A stretch of 64,000 nt of DNA from positions 62,001-126,000 of the forward strand of contig NZ_JABANC010000002.1 of NCBI RefSeq assembly GCF_012931685.1. The letters run 5' to 3'. Positions 1 through 7,631 of this stretch are shown here, one piece after another. The position numbers and the translations under genes were made by a program. This DNA is from Hanstruepera ponticola. Its GTDB lineage: Bacteria; Bacteroidota; Bacteroidia; Flavobacteriales; Flavobacteriaceae. Each line of letters starts with the position of its first letter. Position 1 is the stretch's first letter. The notes below the pieces were generated by a model that made no database searches, was not told the origin of the DNA, and saw only the letters and a program-made list of their open reading frames with translations.

Positions 1-321
1 TCAAAATACACTATGGAATCTGACTATATTTCCGCTTTCATAAAACGGTTGCATATTGACATTGTAATTCCCAAAGAACAAGACAAAGAAGTAATCGATA
101 CACTTCGAAAAGCTGTTTACAGAAATCCTCTTACCGATGAACATTTAGATATTTATAATAATTTAATAGCCGACTACACTAAAGATTCACATGCCTTAAT
201 TGCTTGTTCTGAATTATCGATACTAAATAACATTTTTCAAAATAATAAAACAATTGATATGGCTGAACTCCAGATACAAGCAGCTGTTCAAAAACTTTTA
301 ACTTTAAATGCCACAAAATAA
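1..321 (+). CDS. Aspartate/glutamate racemase family protein, C-terminal part (5' end outside window)
   Basis: The reading frame is open to the window edge, and the first Met (base 13) sits in SKYTMESDYI, which resembles the internal 'GTKxTME' segment of Asp/Glu racemases, so this ATG is probably not the start. The remaining residues match the second half of the family: a VIP segment, an IYN-L segment, a second catalytic-cysteine region ALIACSELSIL (family form VILGCTELPLL) and a terminal IDMAELQIQAAVQ helix (family form IDTTEIHAKAAV). The family interconverts L- and D-amino acids with a two-cysteine mechanism; only the second Cys is visible here. The stop lies 2 bases before the next gene, so the two are probably co-transcribed. 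Family assignment is from motif memory; substrate is unknown. Confidence 0.65.
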   Translation, partial: SKYTMESDYISAFIKRLHIDIVIPKEQDKEVIDTLRKAVYRNPLTDEHLDIYNNLIADYTKDSHALIACSELSILNNIFQNNKTIDMAELQIQAAVQKLLTLNATK

Positions 322-323
322 TT

Positions 324-1034
324 ATGGGAACACCAGATTTTTCAAATTTAAAAGCACTTTACGTCAACTGTACTTTAAAGCAATCGCCTAGAAAAAGTCA
401 TACTCAAGGGCTTATTGATGTTTCAAAAGGCATTATGAAAAAAGAAGGCGTAACGGTTGATGATATCCGTTTTATAGACCATAATGTGGCATTTGGGGTA
501 TATCCAGATATGACTAAACAAGGTGTTGATACAGACGAATGGCCAGAACTTTTTAAACGTATTGAAGCTGCTGATATATTGATTATAGGAACGCCTATTT
601 GGCTGGGAGAAAAATCATCTGTTACTCAAAAATTAATTGAACGATTATATGCTATGAGCGGAAAAACCAATGATAAAGGGCAATACTTATTTTACAATAA
701 AGTTGGTGGTTGTATTATTACAGGAAATGAAGATGGTGTAAAACACTGTGCTATGGGTATTTTGTATGCTTTACAACATGTAGGCTACAGCATACCACCA
801 CAAGCCGATTGCGGATGGATTGGTGAAGTAGGTCCTGGACCCAGTTATTTGGATGAAGAAAGTAATGCCAAGGCTAATGAATTCACCAACAGGAATACCA
901 CATTTATGACTTACAACCTACTCCATCTTGCAAATATGATTAAACAACATGGTGGTTATTCGGCTTATGGGAATTCTAGAAAAGAATGGGATAGTGGAAC
1001 ACGTTGGAATTTTGAAAATCCAGAGTATCGATAA
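324..1034 (+). CDS. Flavodoxin-fold NAD(P)H-dependent oxidoreductase
   Basis: A 236-residue cytoplasmic protein with a flavodoxin-like fold. The N-terminal strand KALYVNCTLKQSPRKSHT supplies the FMN phosphate loop, and the central segment ADILIIGTPIWLGEKSS is the typical flavin-contacting TPIW motif of NADPH-dependent FMN reductases; GGCIITGNEDG is the third flavin-contact loop. It has no signal peptide. The ATG lies 2 bases after the upstream racemase-family stop, suggesting one transcript. A reductase that passes electrons from NAD(P)H through FMN is the family role; the true acceptor (quinone, azo or nitro compound, or a redox-sensing role) cannot be told. The C-terminal 60 residues carry Tyr, Trp and Asn-rich sequence without a recognised motif. 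Confidence 0.8.
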   Translation: MGTPDFSNLKALYVNCTLKQSPRKSHTQGLIDVSKGIMKKEGVTVDDIRFIDHNVAFGVYPDMTKQGVDTDEWPELFKRIEAADILIIGTPIWLGEKSSVTQKLIERLYAMSGKTNDKGQYLFYNKVGGCIITGNEDGVKHCAMGILYALQHVGYSIPPQADCGWIGEVGPGPSYLDEESNAKANEFTNRNTTFMTYNLLHLANMIKQHGGYSAYGNSRKEWDSGTRWNFENPEYR

Positions 1035-1040
1035 TTTAAT

Positions 1041-1763
1041 TCAGTTTATGTAGTCATCAATATCTTTTATTAATTTATTTGTTACTTCCAATAAAATTTT
1101 GTTAATATCTTTTATACTACTAGAACTCGCAAGCCTATAATTCAATTGAGCAAAAACTGTTGCTTTCTCTCGCCTATTAAATATTTTAGTTGAAATAATC
1201 TCATTGTTATCATCTACTTCTAAACCTAATCCATTATTAGCAACAAAAAGGCCAAAATTTGAATCCATCATATACAAATTATTATTATTTACAACAGATT
1301 CAACGTAATCTAATCGTTGAAAATATCTAATAACATCATTTTGTAGTTCCTCATTTCTAACCAAATTAATACTACCACCTGAAATCATATTATTAAAAGT
1401 GGCACGATTGGCTTTAAATGTGTGCCTTGCTGCTAGTTCTCTGAATAATCGGTTTAAAACAGCTTTATTTGCCTCATCTGACACATAATGTTTGGCAGAA
1501 TCTACTTGAGCTATCACAGCAAGCTCATAATCTATTTGCTCCTTAATAAGTTCTTTTTGGATTTCTAAATCTGCCTTTAAGTTTTTAAGCGTTACAATTT
1601 CATGCACTCTATTTTGTTTCTCTTTATTCCACGTATTAATCTGTAAGGCTATTAAAATACCTATAACCACAAGTACAATTTCTCCAATGGCATATAATAT
1701 GTAACGTTGTGCCCTATTTTGTTCTAGCAATTTTTTTCTAATTTTTCGTAAAGCTGATACCAT
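1041..1763 (-). CDS. DUF6090 family membrane-anchored protein
   Basis: A 240-residue protein with the DUF6090 layout: a basic N-terminus RKIRKKLLEQNRAQRY, one transmembrane helix at about residues 25-44 (ILYAIGEIVLVVIGILIALQ) followed by INTWNKEKQN, then a long helical region. The family is abundant in Flavobacteriaceae and has no established function. The ATG overlaps the stop of the upstream serine hydrolase by one base (TAATG), so translation of the two is probably coupled and the pair may work together at the inner membrane. The short gap of 6 bases to the convergent reductase gene leaves no room for a terminator. Confidence 0.8.
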   Translation of the reverse strand: MVSALRKIRKKLLEQNRAQRYILYAIGEIVLVVIGILIALQINTWNKEKQNRVHEIVTLKNLKADLEIQKELIKEQIDYELAVIAQVDSAKHYVSDEANKAVLNRLFRELAARHTFKANRATFNNMISGGSINLVRNEELQNDVIRYFQRLDYVESVVNNNNLYMMDSNFGLFVANNGLGLEVDDNNEIISTKIFNRREKATVFAQLNYRLASSSSIKDINKILLEVTNKLIKDIDDYIN

Positions 1764-3328
1764 TAGTCTATGCGTTTTAAATCTAAATCTTGAAAATCGA
1801 AACTAAAATCGATGTTTGGTGAAATACCTTTCATTGTAAACGCTTCGGCTTTACCATTCTCACCTATTTCAAACATAGCAAAAGCATCGGCATTCATGTC
1901 TTGATATTCCCATTTAATGGCAAAGGTTTCATCTTTGTAATGTTTCAAAGGACCATTAAGTAATGGTGACCGATGACATTTAATCCATAATTGGTCACCC
2001 TTCATAAACACTTCTACCTTGCCAAACCAAACGTCTTCATAAACACCAATATATTTTTCTCGCTTTACAGCTTTTTGATCCATATTGGCAACCGTTTCCC
2101 AAACTTTTTGAGTTGCAGCATCATCGCCGCTTTGTCTTGACGCCAAATAAGCCGAATATTTATCAATCCATTGAAAATCATCCATTTCGAGATACATATC
2201 TAAAATAGTTTGTGAAACTGCCGAAAACAAACCGCCACCATCATTACTCGTATTGGTTAAAATAACTATGCCCAAATTCATATCTGGAATAAGCAATGTT
2301 CTAGATAACATTCCTGGTAATCCGCCAGTATGGGAAACTTGCATATTTCCATTAACATCAGTTAGATTCCATCCTAAGCCATAACCTGCAAAATGGGAAT
2401 TATATCTTGGATTTCGATTAACATCCATAACCGTATGAATTTTCCACATTTCGTAGTGATTGCTTATCGTAAATAGCTGACTGTTGAAATTATTACCATA
2501 TTTGCCTTTATTTAAATGTAATAGCATCCACTGCGATAAATCGTTTACATTTGAAAAAATTCCTCCAGCTGCACCATTTATCATTTCTTCAAAGGTTGGG
2601 ATTATACGCATCTCACCGGTTTCGGTTGAGTGAGAAGCAGACAAATTACTAGAATCTTGTATTGATGCTAATGATGCATATGAATTATCCATACCAAGTG
2701 GCTCGAAAATTCGCGTTTCAATAAAAGCTTCCCAGGTCATCCCACTTTTTCTGGCAATGAGTTCACCAGCCACTAAATACAACAAGTTGTCATAGTCCCA
2801 TTTAGTTCTAAACGCAGACTCTTGTTTAAAATGTTGAAAGCTTGACAACAAGTCGTCAATGGTAAAATCAGACCCTTGTGGAAAAAACATGAGATCACCA
2901 ACACCTAAACCCAAACCGCTACGATGCGTTACCAAATCGATTATATTAAAGTTCTCTTCTACATAATCATTATACATAGTAAATTCTGGTATATGCATCT
3001 TAACCTTATCGTCCCAATTTAATTTGCCTTCCTCTACCAGCAAGGCTAAAGCAACCGTTGTAAAGGCTTTACTATTTGAAGCTATAGCAAAATTTGTGTG
3101 TTCGTTTACGGGTTCATTGGTTTTAATAGATTTGACACCATAGCCTTTTTCATGCAATATTTTACCACCCTTTACAACCGCAACAGCACAACCAGCTACA
3201 TTAAATTTAGACATTGCGTAATTGACAATAGAGTCAATTTGTTGTGAAGTTACTTGTGCTTGAAGTTGGCAAAAACAAAACGAAAGAAATAATACAAATG
3301 CAACCGATTGCTTTTTAATGGATTTCAT
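1763..3328 (-). CDS. Serine hydrolase, class C beta-lactamase/penicillin-binding-like, secreted
   Basis: A 521-residue exported protein. A signal peptide (about residues 1-24, ending in LQAQ) precedes a beta-lactamase-like domain with all three active-site elements visible: S84-N-S-K87 (nucleophile and general base), Y179-D-N181 and H333-T-G335. The C-terminal ~120 residues form a separate beta-rich domain like DUF3471. Such proteins act as periplasmic peptidases or esterases on peptidoglycan peptides, D-amino-acid peptides or esters; the sequence alone does not give the substrate. It is the first gene of a two-gene unit with the DUF6090 gene. The ATG with its KK signal sequence is a natural start; 184 bases separate it from the divergent cassette-like gene. 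Confidence 0.85.
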   Translation of the reverse strand: MKSIKKQSVAFVLFLSFCFCQLQAQVTSQQIDSIVNYAMSKFNVAGCAVAVVKGGKILHEKGYGVKSIKTNEPVNEHTNFAIASNSKAFTTVALALLVEEGKLNWDDKVKMHIPEFTMYNDYVEENFNIIDLVTHRSGLGLGVGDLMFFPQGSDFTIDDLLSSFQHFKQESAFRTKWDYDNLLYLVAGELIARKSGMTWEAFIETRIFEPLGMDNSYASLASIQDSSNLSASHSTETGEMRIIPTFEEMINGAAGGIFSNVNDLSQWMLLHLNKGKYGNNFNSQLFTISNHYEMWKIHTVMDVNRNPRYNSHFAGYGLGWNLTDVNGNMQVSHTGGLPGMLSRTLLIPDMNLGIVILTNTSNDGGGLFSAVSQTILDMYLEMDDFQWIDKYSAYLASRQSGDDAATQKVWETVANMDQKAVKREKYIGVYEDVWFGKVEVFMKGDQLWIKCHRSPLLNGPLKHYKDETFAIKWEYQDMNADAFAMFEIGENGKAEAFTMKGISPNIDFSFDFQDLDLKRID

Positions 3329-3453
3329 AGAAAATGGTTAGTTGGTTAATAATAAGTGATTTGAAAGATACCTATTTCCATAAAGAATTCCTATAATTGT
3401 GTAAGTCTAATATGACGTCTTGATATTATCATTAAAAACAACTAACTTCGTTT

Positions 3454-3499
3454 ACAACTGATATAATTAATTAAAACTAACCATATCAGGGCGTTGTGC
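3454..3499. repeat. attC-like imperfect palindrome upstream of HEPN-like gene
   Basis: ACAAC-TGATAT (3454-3464) can pair with ATATCA (3483-3488) and GTTGT (3493-3497), leaving GGGC (3489-3492) unpaired on one side only. A stem with an asymmetric bulge ending in a GTT core is the shape of an integron attC site. The terminal GTTGTGC (3493-3499) recurs at 4102-4108 after the gene. The similarity to attC is structural, and the canonical RYYYAAC/GTTRRRY consensus is only partly met. Confidence 0.4.
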
Positions 3500-3512
3500 A
3501 ACATAAGAGAAA

Positions 3513-4064
3513 ATGAAACCAGTAAACGAAATTTATTCTGAATTTCTTCTTGGGAATGTTAGATTTCACCGAGCAATTGAAAATGACTTATTTAGAGATG
3601 CGTTAATGTTTTTTATGGACAACAAATTCCGTACATCTGCGAGTTTATGTTCCACTCTTTACGAAATGATTTTTACAACCAGATTAGTCCGAGAAACAGC
3701 AAATCCAATCGGATTTATTCCAAGCAAAGAAAATATAAATGAGCAACTAAAAAATTTGATGGAAGAAGAGAATGATATAATTAATACACAAAAACTCTGT
3801 TTTCGTCAAATCACCAAAGAATTAAAAAACAAAAATGTAATTTCAGAAATTGAAAAGCAAGAGTATGACACATTTTATACTGAAATAAGAAATCCTGTAG
3901 CACACGGATTAACATTCCGACTATTTGAAAAACTTCTTGATAGAAAACCAGCACATACTTTTGAAGTGGAAACCAACTATCAACCTGTTTACAAAAAAGC
4001 GTCTGAATTATTAATTGACAAAATATATTATTTAATGGCAATTAAAGAATTAAGAAAAAAATAA
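3513..4064 (+). CDS. HEPN-like protein with Rx4H motif, possible integron-type cassette gene
   Basis: A 183-residue, largely helical cytoplasmic protein. I do not recognise a named family, but the segment TEIRNPVAHG contains R126-x4-H131 in a predicted helix, the signature of HEPN domains (many of which are RNases in toxin-antitoxin, abortive infection and CRISPR accessory systems, while others are only structural). No nucleotidyltransferase antidote or other partner gene is adjacent. The gene stands alone, 13 bases after one palindrome ending in GTTGTGC and 7 bases before another, as in an integron cassette. The ATG at 3513 follows AGAGAAA and gives a compact cassette. Confidence is high that it is a gene, low on its function. 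Confidence 0.7.
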   Translation: MKPVNEIYSEFLLGNVRFHRAIENDLFRDALMFFMDNKFRTSASLCSTLYEMIFTTRLVRETANPIGFIPSKENINEQLKNLMEEENDIINTQKLCFRQITKELKNKNVISEIEKQEYDTFYTEIRNPVAHGLTFRLFEKLLDRKPAHTFEVETNYQPVYKKASELLIDKIYYLMAIKELRKK

Positions 4065-4071
4065 TTACGTT

Positions 4072-4108
4072 GCACAACACAGTATATAAAAAATTGCTTG
4101 TGTTGTGC
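4072..4108. repeat. Perfect 10-base inverted repeat, attC-like, downstream of HEPN-like gene
   Basis: GCACAACACA (4072-4081) is exactly complementary to TGTGTTGTGC (4099-4108) around a 17-base AT-rich spacer. It has no T-tract, so it is not a typical terminator. Its right end GTTGTGC repeats the end of the upstream palindrome, which would make 3494-4102 a unit of 609 bases carrying a single gene. Confidence 0.5.
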
Positions 4109-4213
4109 TTAATCAAAGGTCGTTGCTTGTTTTGTTTCGTCTGATTTTCCTTCGGAAAATACTCGTATACATAACCGCAACTTTCCATAAACATAAACGA
4201 AACTTCAAAATTT
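4109..4213. other. Structured non-coding segment between cassette-like unit and glycosyltransferase gene
   Basis: No convincing gene is present. The segment holds a perfect hairpin ATTTTCC-TTC-GGAAAAT (4144-4160), an outer pair GTTGC (4122-4126) with GCAAC (4177-4181), and further GTTTCG (4134-4139) with CGAAAC (4198-4203). Nested pairs like these suggest a folded repeat element or a remnant of another cassette. The two short overlapping open frames here look incidental. Confidence 0.35.
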
Positions 4214-5446
4214 CTAGGATTTATTCTTCTCCTCAATCCATTTACTCATATACTTGGTACTTTGCAGAGTTTGGTGTTGAAGTATTTGTCCGATAGTATT
4301 GTTTAGTCTATGAGATTGCATGTTGCCCTTAAGATGCTGTAACAATTTAATAAAATTGTTTTTATGAGTTTCCTTTTTAAAACGTGTATTTAAAACCCTA
4401 AAGCCGTTTTGTTGCTTGGTTTTCCATTGGTTTTCATCTGTATACAGTTGTACAGCTTTATTGGCAAAATCTACAGGATTATCTTCCATAAAACCATTAG
4501 ATTCTAAATCCCCAAACATACCTTCAGCAGCGATTGAGCTCATAATACAAGGTGTACCGCTTTTCATAGCATCAATCAATTTCCCTTTTAAACCTGCTCC
4601 AAATTGTAATGGTGCTAAACAAACTCGGGTTTGTTGCATAACTGTATTAACTTCTTCAGTATATCCTTTTATTAAAAACCCTTGTTTGTCATTATGCAAT
4701 TGGTTTATTTTTTGTGTAACATAAGCTCCATAAATATGTAATTCGGCTTGTGGTAATTGCTTTCGGATTAATGGCCAGATGGTTTCTTTTAAATATAAAA
4801 CCGATTGGTAATTTGGAGCGTGTAAAAAATTCCCAATGGTAATAAAATGTTGTCGTAATTCAAAATTAGGTAGTTGCACTATAACCTCATCTTCTAGTCT
4901 ATCTTCCATAAAGGGTAAATAAGTCAACAGTGATTTGTCAACATGCAAATCGGTAATTAGCAAGTTCATTTCAAATTCTGAAATAATCAAGCTTAAATCA
5001 CTTCTGAAGATACTGGCTAGTTCTCTTTTAAAGGTGTCGTTGAGTAAATAGGATCTCTCAAATGGTTTGTTATTTTTAAAAGCTTGCTGTCTGCCTTTTC
5101 GCAGTCCATGTAAATCTTCGGTATCTAAAATTCGAAATGCATCTGGGCAGTTTTCAGCCACGCGCCAACCAAATTGCTCTTCCATCATAAAACGATCAAA
5201 CAAAACCACATCTGGTTTTAAATGTTTTATGAAGTCATCGAAAGAACTCGAATTGACTTCAATGGACTTTTGAGAAATTCCTATAGATTCGAAATCAAAC
5301 GCTTGCTTACGCTTTTCACAGGGACTAGCAAAGGTTATTTGATAATCTAGCGATTGAAACGTTTCTATAAGCTGCATCATGCGGCTTCCAGCTGCAGAAC
5401 TTTTGGGTTCTGGCCAAACAAAGCCAATAATGAGCAGTTTAGACAT
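4214..5446 (-). CDS. Glycosyltransferase, GT-B fold (family 4-like)
   Basis: A 410-residue cytoplasmic protein with two Rossmann-like halves. The N-terminus LLIIGFVWPEPKSSAAGSRM is typical of GT-B enzymes; the C-terminal half carries a HAPNYQSVLYLK segment, a GYTEEVNTVMQQTRVCLAPL segment and GAGLKGKLIDAMKSGTPCI, the place of the E/K-x7-E-like donor-binding motif of GT4 enzymes. The family transfers a sugar from a nucleotide donor to a glycan or lipid, usually for surface polysaccharide; donor and acceptor are unknown. It lies 3 bases behind the haem-binding protein gene on the same strand, so they share a transcript, though no functional link is obvious. The last ~40 residues are polar and variable. 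Confidence 0.8.
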   Translation of the reverse strand: MSKLLIIGFVWPEPKSSAAGSRMMQLIETFQSLDYQITFASPCEKRKQAFDFESIGISQKSIEVNSSSFDDFIKHLKPDVVLFDRFMMEEQFGWRVAENCPDAFRILDTEDLHGLRKGRQQAFKNNKPFERSYLLNDTFKRELASIFRSDLSLIISEFEMNLLITDLHVDKSLLTYLPFMEDRLEDEVIVQLPNFELRQHFITIGNFLHAPNYQSVLYLKETIWPLIRKQLPQAELHIYGAYVTQKINQLHNDKQGFLIKGYTEEVNTVMQQTRVCLAPLQFGAGLKGKLIDAMKSGTPCIMSSIAAEGMFGDLESNGFMEDNPVDFANKAVQLYTDENQWKTKQQNGFRVLNTRFKKETHKNNFIKLLQHLKGNMQSHRLNNTIGQILQHQTLQSTKYMSKWIEEKNKS

Positions 5447-5449
5447 TGA

Positions 5450-5923
5450 TTATTCTGGCTTTGGTTCTAAACCATACTTGACTCTAACGGCTTGAGCCCA
5501 ATTAATAACCGATTGAATTTGAGCATCAGAAAGTTTAGCTTCTCCATGCGTCCACGTATAAGAGTTTAATGGCATTTCCTTATCCTCAACCATTTCAATT
5601 AACTCTTCTAACTTATGGTCTTTCTTTTTGGTAGAATACTCATCCCAAACCGATACATTAAAATGACCTTTTCCATGTTTTACATGATCAGCCAACCAAT
5701 AATTCACAGGTGTTATGTTATTATACCAAGGATATCGCGTTACATCGGAATGACAATCATAGCAACTTTCTTTTAAAATGGCTCTGACGTCTTCAGGTGG
5801 ATTAGTATCTGCTAAAAAAGCATCAATTGATGCTAAATCACCTTCATTTTTATCTGGACCAAAAAATTGTGCTATTATAAATGCTGCTAAAAGTATGAAT
5901 AAGAGTTTCTTAATTATTTTCAT
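5450..5923 (-). CDS. Haem-binding domain protein (haem_bd family), single CxxCH
   Basis: A 157-residue exported protein with an N-terminal membrane segment or signal anchor (residues 6-20) and one covalent haem motif C54-Y-D-C57-H58 in the context KESCYDCHSDVTRYPWY, characteristic of the haem_bd family of Bacteroidota. Met-rich and His segments further on (KEMPLNSYTWTHG) may supply the distal ligand. Location is the periplasm, attached to the inner membrane; an electron-transfer or haem-sensing role is plausible but not established for the family. It starts 38 bases from the divergent HEAT-like gene and is followed after 3 bases by the glycosyltransferase. Confidence 0.85.
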   Translation of the reverse strand: MKIIKKLLFILLAAFIIAQFFGPDKNEGDLASIDAFLADTNPPEDVRAILKESCYDCHSDVTRYPWYNNITPVNYWLADHVKHGKGHFNVSVWDEYSTKKKDHKLEELIEMVEDKEMPLNSYTWTHGEAKLSDAQIQSVINWAQAVRVKYGLEPKPE

Positions 5924-5961
5924 TATGTTTAATTTTAGATTTTTAAAAATAGGAAATATTC

Positions 5962-6525
5962 GTGACTACCAAACAACTTTATGATGAATTAAATTACGTG
6001 AATCATTCCCGAGAAAAACGTTTACACTATGCGAATCTCGTCATTGATAATCCCGATTTAATTCCCAAGCTATTAGACATTCTTTTTATGGTTGATGATA
6101 AGATTTCTTGTCGCGCTGCATGGGTCTTTGAATTTATGTGTGGTGAAAATTTAGAAGCTGCAATTCCTTATCTTGATGATTTTACTAAAAACGTAAGTAA
6201 AGTTCATTTAGATTCTGCTGTTCGTCCTGTTGCAAAAGTATGCGAATATCTGGTTAAAGCCTATTATTCAAAAAACGACAACAACATAAAAACAGCTTTA
6301 TTACCACAACATAAAGAGCGTATCATTGAGGCTTGTTTTGATTATATGATTAACGACGAAAAAATTGCGCCTAAAGCTTATGCTATGAATAGCCTGTATT
6401 TATTAGGTCAAGACTATGACTGGATTCATCCGGAATTGGCTCTAATTTTGGAGCGTGATTATCAAATGCAAAGTTCTGGGTTTAAAGCGCGAGCTAAACA
6501 TATTTTAAAGAAAATTAAAAAGTAA
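5962..6525 (+). CDS. HEAT-like helical repeat protein near purB
   Basis: A 187-residue all-helical cytoplasmic protein whose helices pair in HEAT-like fashion (KLLDILFMVDDKISCRAAWV, then AIPYLDDF and APKAYAMNSLYLLG). It has none of the catalytic motifs of adenylosuccinate lyase, although homologues in this family are, as I recall, sometimes labelled that way because they sit near purB. The start is GTG at 5962; no in-frame ATG gives a full first repeat. It diverges from the haem-binding gene and converges with the DUF1028 gene with a gap of one base. Probable role is protein binding; function unknown. Confidence 0.7.
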   Translation: MTTKQLYDELNYVNHSREKRLHYANLVIDNPDLIPKLLDILFMVDDKISCRAAWVFEFMCGENLEAAIPYLDDFTKNVSKVHLDSAVRPVAKVCEYLVKAYYSKNDNNIKTALLPQHKERIIEACFDYMINDEKIAPKAYAMNSLYLLGQDYDWIHPELALILERDYQMQSSGFKARAKHILKKIKK

Positions 6526-6526
6526 T

Positions 6527-7507
6527 CTACCAACTCAAAATTTCTTGAAGTTCATCATTTGTAACCACCAACAATTTGCTAACTACTAATCGTGATGTTA
6601 ATGTTTTCCAGTCCGCATTTTGTTTAAAAATAGATGTCATTATGGGTTTTGCTTTATCAAACTGTTTGTTGTTTAATAGGTTTATAGCATACCAGTATTG
6701 CATTTCTAAATTATCTGGAAACAATTCTTGAGCTTTCATATAAAGCGATTCAGCTTTTTCTGAATTCCCATGCTCCATAGCCACATCGCCTTTATTCATA
6801 AAATCATAGGCTTTATGAATCTGCATTAAGCGCTCCAATTCTTGAATGGGATTTTCATGATCTTCAACACGTAAATCCATTATCGTATCTTCCCAGGAGT
6901 TACCTGTAGATTCAGCTTTTACAATTAAAATAGCAGCAGATTGTTTACCACGTATGTCTCCACGTTCACTTTCGGCAGCTTTCATAGCAGCTAACATACG
7001 TCCACTTAAGCTTCCTGTTGTACTTTCAAAAGCATCAGCCATAGCATTCCAAACACTGTTATTCAACATCATATTTGCTTGCACCGAAAAATTCTTACCT
7101 TGTCTATGACCAGCTTCAGCTATACACAAACTTCCAGTATGGGTAGCCACATCTCCTTTATGGTTTAAGAAAGCTACTTGCCTATACATTTGCCCAGCAT
7201 CATTATTAAGTAACGCATTAAGTGCTTGTTGCGGACTCAATCCTTGTGCCATTAAAGCCAATCCTTTAGATCCGTAACTAGGATTCACCAATGATTGTGT
7301 AGCGACTACACCAACACCAGCTTCGCCATAAATTACAATGCTACCTACACTAAACCAATGTGATTGTACTGCAACTCCCATGTCGCCAGTTACAGAATCA
7401 CGAGCCACAATGGAATAGGTATGTGTAAATGGTTCAGATTTCTTATAAACTTGAGAAAAACTGAATTCAGAAAGAATAAATAATAATAGAAAAAACGATC
7501 TAGTCAT
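6527..7507 (-). CDS. DUF1028 protein (Ntn-hydrolase-like) with C-terminal TPR, secreted
   Basis: A 326-residue exported protein: signal peptide at residues 1-18 (ending SFS), a DUF1028 domain at about 25-220 with HTYSIVARDSVTGDMGVAVQ, the GVVATQSLVNPSYG loop and the GDIRGKQSAAILIV segment, then tetratricopeptide helices to the end. DUF1028 proteins belong to the Ntn-hydrolase fold; some are fused to peptidoglycan-binding domains, hinting at wall-peptide amidase activity, but no activity is proved. The ATG follows a good A-rich leader. It converges with the HEAT-like gene and diverges from purB with 124 bases between. Confidence 0.8.
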   Translation of the reverse strand: MTRSFFLLLFILSEFSFSQVYKKSEPFTHTYSIVARDSVTGDMGVAVQSHWFSVGSIVIYGEAGVGVVATQSLVNPSYGSKGLALMAQGLSPQQALNALLNNDAGQMYRQVAFLNHKGDVATHTGSLCIAEAGHRQGKNFSVQANMMLNNSVWNAMADAFESTTGSLSGRMLAAMKAAESERGDIRGKQSAAILIVKAESTGNSWEDTIMDLRVEDHENPIQELERLMQIHKAYDFMNKGDVAMEHGNSEKAESLYMKAQELFPDNLEMQYWYAINLLNNKQFDKAKPIMTSIFKQNADWKTLTSRLVVSKLLVVTNDELQEILSW

Positions 7508-7598
7508 GGTTACAAGTTTAGGTATCTAATATACTTAAAAAATAAAATACAGCACTAAATCTTATAGGTACAAACTTCGCTCTTCTATCTAAAAAGAT

Positions 7599-7606
7599 TA
7601 TCTTTG
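7599..7606 (+). promoter_or_regulatory. Promoter -7 element of purB
   Basis: TATCTTTG matches the Flavobacterium -7 consensus TAnnTTTG, 26 bases before the purB ATG. The -33 element is weak (TTCG at the expected distance). Confidence 0.6.
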
Positions 7607-7631
7607 CATCTTTCAAAAACAAAGCAAAAAC

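Noticed and set aside
3513-4064. Complete HEPN/MNT toxin-antitoxin module
   Set aside because: No nucleotidyltransferase or other small partner gene is adjacent; only a lone HEPN-like protein can be claimed.
4042-4296. Two short open frames on opposite strands over the hairpin-rich segment
   Set aside because: They overlap each other and the flanking gene ends, lack plausible starts and carry low-complexity translations; the DNA structure explains the region better.
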